Below, piece by piece: positions 6,157-9,883 of a stretch of 9,883 bases of DNA (its first letter is position 1; each line of letters opens with the position of its first letter). The notes under the pieces are model-generated. The model was not told the origin of the DNA, ran no database searches, and saw nothing but the letters and a program-made list of their open reading frames with translations. A program made the position numbers and the translations under genes. Where the stretch lies: assembly GCA_041488455.1 (NCBI GenBank), contig JBGPPG010000125.1:1-9883 (forward strand), in the 5' to 3' direction. This stretch comes from DASQPE01 sp041488455 (GTDB lineage Bacteria; Gemmatimonadota; Gemmatimonadetes; Gemmatimonadales; GWC2-71-9).

Positions 6157-7452
6157 ATGCCGACGCCTCGCCGGTTCGGGTTCGAGACCCGCATGCTGCA
6201 CGCGGGCCACATTCCGGATGCGGAGGTCGGGGCGAGGGCGGTCCCGATCTACCAGACCACGTCGTTCGTGTTCGACGACCCGGAGACCGCGGCGCAGCTG
6301 TTCGAGCTGAAGCAGTACGGCAACATCTACACCCGGATCGCCAACCCCACCACGGCGGTCTTCGAGGAACGGGTCGCGTCGCTGGAGAACGCGACCGGGG
6401 CAGTCGCGACGGCGAGCGGGATGGCGGCCCAGTTCGTCACCTTCATGACGCTGCTCGAGCCCGGCGACGAGCTGGTCGCCTCGGCTCACCTCTACGGCGG
6501 CTCCGTCACCCAGCTCACCCACACGCTCAGGAAGCTCTCGATCGACGTCCGGTTCGTGGACCCGACCCGGCTGGAGGAGTGGGAGCGTGCGATCGGACCC
6601 CGGACCCGGGCGCTCTTCGGCGAGACGATCGGCAACCCGCGCGGGAGCATTCTGGATCTCGAGCCGCTGGCCCGGCTCGCCGCCGACCGGCGGATCCCGC
6701 TCATCGTGGACAACACGTTCGCGACGCCCTGGCTCTGCCGTCCGATCGACTGGGGCGCCACCATCGTGCTGCACTCGGCTACCAAGTTCCTCGGCGGGCA
6801 CGGCACCAGCATCGGTGGCGTGCTGGCGGAGTCGGGCCGCTTCGACTACTCCCGCTACCGCACGATCGCCGAGCCGTCGCCCGCGTACCACGGACTCAAC
6901 TTCTACGAGAACTTCGGCCACTACGGCTTCCTGATGAAGGCGCGGGCCGAGACAGTGCGCGATACCGGGGCCTGCCTCTCGCCGATGAACGCGTTTCTGC
7001 TGCTTCAGGGCGTCGAGACGCTCACGGTGCGGATGGAGCGCCATGTGACGAACGCGCTGGCCGTGGCGCGGTTTCTGGCGCAGCACCCCGCGGTGGCCTG
7101 GGTGGAGTACGCCGGGCTCCCGGACCATCCGCAGCACGAGCTGGCCTGCAAGTACCTGGGCGGCCGGCCGGGGGCGGTCTTCGCTTTCGGCATCAAGACG
7201 TCGGACACCGATGCCCGCGCCGCCGGCGCGCGCTTCATCCAGGCGCTCCAGGTCTTCTCCCACCTCGCCAACGTGGGCGACGCCCGCAGTCTCGTGATCC
7301 ACCCCGCGTCCACGACGCATCAACAGCTGAGCGACGAGGAGCTCGCGCGGGGCGGAGTCGCGCCGGAGATGATCCGGCTCTCGGTCGGACTCGAAACGCT
7401 GGAGGACCTGCTGTGGGACCTGGATCAGGGCCTGCGTGCGACATCACGCTGA
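6157..7452 (+). CDS. metY: O-acetylhomoserine sulfhydrylase (O-acetylhomoserine aminocarboxypropyltransferase)
   Basis: This is a cytosolic PLP enzyme of the Cys/Met metabolism family (PF01053). It converts O-acetyl-L-homoserine plus sulfide to homocysteine and acetate, the direct sulfhydrylation route to methionine. The 431-residue length matches MetY rather than the shorter MetB/MetC (about 380-400). Visible residues are YTR (58-60, phosphate contact from the neighbouring subunit), SGM (87-89, PLP phosphate loop), Tyr113 in LYGGS (stacks on PLP), GNP (159-161), Asp185 in VDNTFATPW (pyridine N), and SATK (207-210) with Lys210 (codon 6784-6786) as the Schiff-base lysine. Ser378 and Arg407 near the C-terminus fit substrate carboxylate binding. 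MetY-type features include NFGHYGFLMKAR and HPASTTHQQL. Start is ATG 6157, without a Shine-Dalgarno. First gene of an apparent operon; the next gene begins inside its 3' end. MetY and MetZ are hard to separate by eye; the length favours MetY. Confidence 0.95.
   Translation: MPTPRRFGFETRMLHAGHIPDAEVGARAVPIYQTTSFVFDDPETAAQLFELKQYGNIYTRIANPTTAVFEERVASLENATGAVATASGMAAQFVTFMTLLEPGDELVASAHLYGGSVTQLTHTLRKLSIDVRFVDPTRLEEWERAIGPRTRALFGETIGNPRGSILDLEPLARLAADRRIPLIVDNTFATPWLCRPIDWGATIVLHSATKFLGGHGTSIGGVLAESGRFDYSRYRTIAEPSPAYHGLNFYENFGHYGFLMKARAETVRDTGACLSPMNAFLLLQGVETLTVRMERHVTNALAVARFLAQHPAVAWVEYAGLPDHPQHELACKYLGGRPGAVFAFGIKTSDTDARAAGARFIQALQVFSHLANVGDARSLVIHPASTTHQQLSDEELARGGVAPEMIRLSVGLETLEDLLWDLDQGLRATSR
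7401..7406 (+). promoter_or_regulatory. Shine-Dalgarno for the CoA-binding protein gene, inside the metY coding sequence
   Basis: GGAGGA lies 6 nt before an in-frame GTG at 7413. It is formed by the metY codons for Leu-Glu-Asp, so it could be coincidental, but its strength and spacing are the main argument for the upstream start of the next gene. Confidence 0.45.
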
Positions 7453-7970
7453 ACACCCGGCTCACCGACGAGCAGCGCCGCCGGTTCCAGAGCGTGGAGA
7501 CCATTCAGCGCCTGCTGCGGGACAGCCGGACGATCGCCGTCGTGGGGCTCAGCACCGACCCGGCCAAGGCGAGCCATTTCGTCGGGACGTACCTTCAACA
7601 CGAGGGGTACCGGATTGTGCCGGTGAACCCCCGGGCGCGCGAGATCCTGGGCGAGCCGGCCTACCCCGACCTCGCCAGCATCCCGTTTCCGGTGGATCTT
7701 GTGGATGTGTTCCGGCCGGGGCGGGAATGCCCGGGTGTGGCGGAGCAGGCGATCGCCGCCGGCATCCACGCCATCTGGTTCCAGCTCCGGATCGACGCGC
7801 TAGAAGGCGCGGAGCGTGCCGCGGCGGCCGGGCTCGACGTCGTGATGGACCGATGCGTCAAGATGGAGCACGGCCGCTGGGGCGGGACGCTCCACTGGGC
7901 CGGCATGAACACCGAGCTGGTGACGGCGCGGAAGCGCCGCCGCCCACTCTCACGACCGGAGGTCCCATGA
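7413..7970 (+). CDS. CoA-binding domain protein, YccU family
   Basis: This is a small Rossmann-fold protein of the CoA_binding_2/YccU family (PF13380), whose biochemical role is not established. With the GTG start at 7413 it has 185 residues. Landmarks are the beta-1/glycine loop TIAVVGLSTDPAKASHFV (40-57), YRIVPVNP (66-73), ILGEPAYPDLASIP (78-91), VDLVDVFRP (94-102), AIWFQLRID (120-128) and the signature VVMDRC with Cys148, then KMEHGRWGG. The start is uncertain: GTG 7413 has a GGAGGA 6 nt upstream and overlaps metY by 40 nt; GTG 7494 gives 158 residues, nearer to E. coli YccU, but lacks a Shine-Dalgarno. The stretch 7452-7493 keeps strong GC at third codon positions in this frame, favouring the longer form. 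CTG at 7449, overlapping the metY stop, is a third option. The stop overlaps the next gene's start (ATGA). The family is clear; the function is not. Confidence 0.88.
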   Translation: MGPGSGPACDITLNTRLTDEQRRRFQSVETIQRLLRDSRTIAVVGLSTDPAKASHFVGTYLQHEGYRIVPVNPRAREILGEPAYPDLASIPFPVDLVDVFRPGRECPGVAEQAIAAGIHAIWFQLRIDALEGAERAAAAGLDVVMDRCVKMEHGRWGGTLHWAGMNTELVTARKRRRPLSRPEVP

Positions 7971-8461
7971 TGCAGCTGATACCGTTGCTCTCGCTCGTCG
8001 TCTCCCTGGTCGCCAGCGACTCCGACGCCCAGGCCGTGATCGCCAAGTTCAAGGAAAAGGATCCCGGTCTGGCCAAGACCTTCGATGAAGCCTACGGCTA
8101 CGTCGTCTTCCCGACCGTCGGCAAGGGTGGGGTCGGAATCGGCGCCGCCCGAGGGAAGGGTTACGTATACCAGCACGGCCAGCTGATCGGCCGCTCCACG
8201 CTGACGCAGGTGACCATCGGCCTCCAGCTGGGGGGGCAGGTCTACAGCGAGGTCGTATTCCTGAGGGATAAGGACGCGATGGACAGCTTCAAGCGGGGGA
8301 AGCTCAAGCTCGACGGCCAAGCCTCCGCCGTCGCCGTGACGGCCCGCGCCGCCGTGGATGTAGGGTACCGGGGCGGCGTGGCCATAGTCACGATGGCCAA
8401 AGGCGGATTGATGTACGAGGCATCGGTCGGCGGACAGAAATTCTCGTTCGATCCGCTCTGA
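7967..8461 (+). CDS. Small SYLF (YSC84)-domain protein, probably exported
   Basis: This 164-residue protein consists almost wholly of a SYLF/YSC84 domain (PF04366), associated with lipid binding in eukaryotes; the bacterial role is poorly known. The family pattern is clear: GYVVFPTVGKGGVGIGAARG (about residues 45-64), the hydrophobic LTQVTIGLQLGGQVYSEV (about 79-96), then GLMYEASVGGQKFSF at the C-terminus. The N-terminus (MMQLIPLLSLVVSLVAS) is hydrophobic and probably directs export. It lacks the usual Lys/Arg and has no obvious cleavage motif beyond DAQA, so it may stay as a membrane anchor. A Shine-Dalgarno GGAGG (7958-7962) precedes two tandem ATGs by 4 nt (7967) and 7 nt (7970); the second may be the true start. 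It overlaps the CoA-binding gene by ATGA, so it is probably co-translated, and it is last in the operon. Confidence 0.9.
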   Translation: MMQLIPLLSLVVSLVASDSDAQAVIAKFKEKDPGLAKTFDEAYGYVVFPTVGKGGVGIGAARGKGYVYQHGQLIGRSTLTQVTIGLQLGGQVYSEVVFLRDKDAMDSFKRGKLKLDGQASAVAVTARAAVDVGYRGGVAIVTMAKGGLMYEASVGGQKFSFDPL

Positions 8462-8466
8462 TGCCG

Positions 8467-8498
8467 GCCGCGCCGCCCGGCTAGGCCCGCGGCGCGGC
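8467..8498. terminator. Candidate hairpin between the convergent SYLF and molybdenum hydroxylase genes
   Basis: The arms GCCGCGCC (8467-8474) and GGCGCGGC (8491-8498) pair perfectly over 8 bp with a 16-nt loop. They sit at the junction of two genes whose stops are 19 nt apart. On the plus strand only three T residues follow, and on the minus strand none, so this is not a classical intrinsic terminator. The right arm also codes for the last residues of the minus-strand gene. GC-rich self-complementarity could arise by chance here. Confidence 0.3.
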
Positions 8499-9883
8499 TT
8501 TCGAGGCGAGCTGCTGCCCGATCGGTAGCCGGCGGATCCGCGTCCCCGTCGCGGCGAAGACCGCGTTGCAGAGCGCCGGAGCGATCGGGGGCACTCCCGG
8601 CTCGCCGACGCCACCGGGCCGGCCCGAGCCGGGCACGATGTGGACCCGGATCTCCCGCGGGGCGGAGTCTATCCGCACAACGGCGTAGTCACCGTAGTTG
8701 GACTGCACTGTCCGGCCGTCCTTGAAGGTGATCTCGCTCGTCAGCGCGTTGCTCAGCCCCATGATGGTGGCCCCCTCCATCTGGGCGCGCACGCGCTCCG
8801 GGTGCGCCACGAAGCCGGCGTCCACCGCGACGTCCACCTGCGGAATCCGAAACGTGCCGTCGGGCTTCACCTCGACCCGGATCACGGCGGCGACGTAGGT
8901 CACGAAGCTCCGGTGCACCGCCAGACCCCGGCCCTCCCCCTTCGGCAGCGGACGCCCCCACCCCGCCTTCTCCGTCACCAGCTCGACCACGCCGCGGTAA
9001 CGGCCCGTGTCGATCGGATAGTCCTCGAACGTCTCGCCGTAGTTCTGCGGCTTGCCCGTGATCCCGGCCCCCGCGATGTCCATGACGTGATCCGGACCGA
9101 GCAGGTCGAGGATGAACGCCCGCGGGTCTCTGCCCGCCGCATGGGCCAGCTCATCGAGGAACGAGCAGATCGCGAACGCGTGCGGGATGTTGATGACCGA
9201 CCGGTACCAGCCGATCCGGACGTGACCCGCCGCGGCTCCCGCCTCCGCCCGCAGGTTGGCGATCGGATAGGGGAAGTCGGTCACTCCCTGGCCCAGATCG
9301 CCGTCGCCCTGGTAGACCGCCTTCGCGTTAAAGGTGGAGGCGATAGGCGGCAGCACCGAGCGGTGGAGCCAGGCGGTGACTTTGCCGCGGGCGTCGAGGC
9401 CAGCCTCGAGATGCTCCGCCGCCACCGAGTGGTAGTAGCCGTGCTGGATGTCGTCCTCGCGGGTCCAGATCACCTTGACCGGCGCTTTCATCTCCCGCGC
9501 CAGCAGGGCCGCCTCCACTACGAAGTCCGGCATCGATTTCCGTCCGAACGCGCCGCCGAGCAGCGTGACGTGCACGGTCACGTCGTCGACCGACAGCCCG
9601 AGCGCCTTGGCGACCTCGTCGCGCGCGCCTTGCGGGTTCTGGACGCAGGCCCAGACCTCGCAGCGCCCATGCTCCACTACGGCCAGGGCCGCGGGCGGCT
9701 CCATCTGCGCGTGCGCGAGATGCGGCACGTAGTAGTCCGCCTCGATCCGTTTCGCAGCCGCCAGCAGCGCGGCCGGTGCGTCGCCCTGGTTGCGGACCAG
9801 CTTGCCCGGCGTGCGCGCGGTCTGCTCCAGCTCCGCGCGGTAGCGCTCCGATTCATACGAAGCATTGGGACCGTCGGTCCACG
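8481..9883 (-). CDS. Xanthine dehydrogenase-family molybdopterin-binding subunit, isoquinoline 1-oxidoreductase beta (IorB)-like, 5' end beyond the window
   Basis: The frame is open from the window edge (first full codon at 9881) to TAG at 8483-8481, giving 466 C-terminal residues. IorB-type proteins are about 700-750 residues, so roughly the first third is missing, including any Tat signal. The GTG at 9728 is not the start: conserved sequence continues upstream (WTDGPNASYESERYR, then KLVRNQGD and EADYYVPHLAHAQMEPPAA). Motifs in the visible part are HLAHAQMEPPAA (54-65), GGAFGRK (109-115, cofactor contact) and GVGEPGVPPIAPA near the C-terminus, whose Glu427 (codon 8603-8601) corresponds by motif to the catalytic base of this superfamily. 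The product would hydroxylate an N-heterocycle or oxidise an aldehyde with water as oxygen source. It would be paired with a small [2Fe-2S] subunit and, in this group, often c-type cytochromes. Those genes are not visible. Substrate is unknown. Confidence 0.93.
   Translation of the reverse strand, partial: WTDGPNASYESERYRAELEQTARTPGKLVRNQGDAPAALLAAAKRIEADYYVPHLAHAQMEPPAALAVVEHGRCEVWACVQNPQGARDEVAKALGLSVDDVTVHVTLLGGAFGRKSMPDFVVEAALLAREMKAPVKVIWTREDDIQHGYYHSVAAEHLEAGLDARGKVTAWLHRSVLPPIASTFNAKAVYQGDGDLGQGVTDFPYPIANLRAEAGAAAGHVRIGWYRSVINIPHAFAICSFLDELAHAAGRDPRAFILDLLGPDHVMDIAGAGITGKPQNYGETFEDYPIDTGRYRGVVELVTEKAGWGRPLPKGEGRGLAVHRSFVTYVAAVIRVEVKPDGTFRIPQVDVAVDAGFVAHPERVRAQMEGATIMGLSNALTSEITFKDGRTVQSNYGDYAVVRIDSAPREIRVHIVPGSGRPGGVGEPGVPPIAPALCNAVFAATGTRIRRLPIGQQLASKAAPRA

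Noticed and set aside
5227..7323. A 698-codon minus-strand open frame spanning the exporter, the divergent promoter and most of metY antisense.
   Set aside because: It crosses two unrelated real genes on opposite strands, its composition is low-complexity Arg/Pro/Gly, and no domain is recognisable. Length alone is not evidence at this GC content.
6579..7412. An upstream extension of the CoA-binding protein frame inside metY, which could suggest a much longer or fused protein.
   Set aside because: Upstream of 7413 the translation is an Arg/Ala-rich out-of-frame reading of metY with no similarity to any domain. The family itself is only about 140-185 residues.
8481..9728. Treating GTG 9728 as the start of a complete 415-residue molybdenum hydroxylase protein.
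   Set aside because: The frame stays open to the window edge, and the residues upstream (WTDGPNASY, KLVRNQGD, EADYY) are conserved family sequence. The gene is cut by the window end, not short.

Overview
The window is GC-rich, densely coded bacterial DNA. A SusC/RagA-type TonB-linked receptor in a high-GC genome, with GTG starts and a periplasmic molybdenum hydroxylase nearby, suggests Gemmatimonadota or a related group rather than a low-GC Bacteroidota. This placement is an inference from gene content and composition; no rRNA or other marker gene is present.

Left part, all on the minus strand (1-6116). Reading in the direction of transcription from the right: an MFS_3-type exporter with a soluble C-terminal domain (6116-4500), a second MFS transporter of the sialate/monocarboxylate (SHS) type coupled to it by a 4-nt GTGA overlap (4503-3274), a 216-nt gap, a complete SusC/RagA-like outer-membrane receptor (3057-37), and two bases later the first 11 codons of another gene (34-1), probably the SusD partner.

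Centre, plus strand (6157-8461). Only 40 nt separate the exporter's ATG from the ATG of metY. They appear to hold two back-to-back promoters that would give leaderless or nearly leaderless transcripts. metY encodes O-acetylhomoserine sulfhydrylase. It overlaps a YccU-type CoA-binding protein gene, which in turn overlaps (ATGA) a gene for a small exported SYLF/YSC84-domain protein. The three look like one translationally coupled operon.

Right part, minus strand (9883-8481). This is the C-terminal two thirds of a xanthine dehydrogenase-family molybdopterin-binding subunit of the isoquinoline 1-oxidoreductase (IorB) type. It is open at the window edge and converges on the SYLF gene with only 19 nt between the stop codons.

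Functionally this is a mixture of nutrient uptake (SusC with probable SusD, carboxylate symporter), efflux, sulfur amino-acid synthesis and molybdenum-dependent oxidation. I saw no RNA gene, mobile element, CRISPR array or phage/defence system. The points most worth a second look are the compact divergent promoter, the coupled metY/CoA-binding/SYLF operon, and the carboxylate-transporter signature in the second MFS protein. I found no clear undescribed system.
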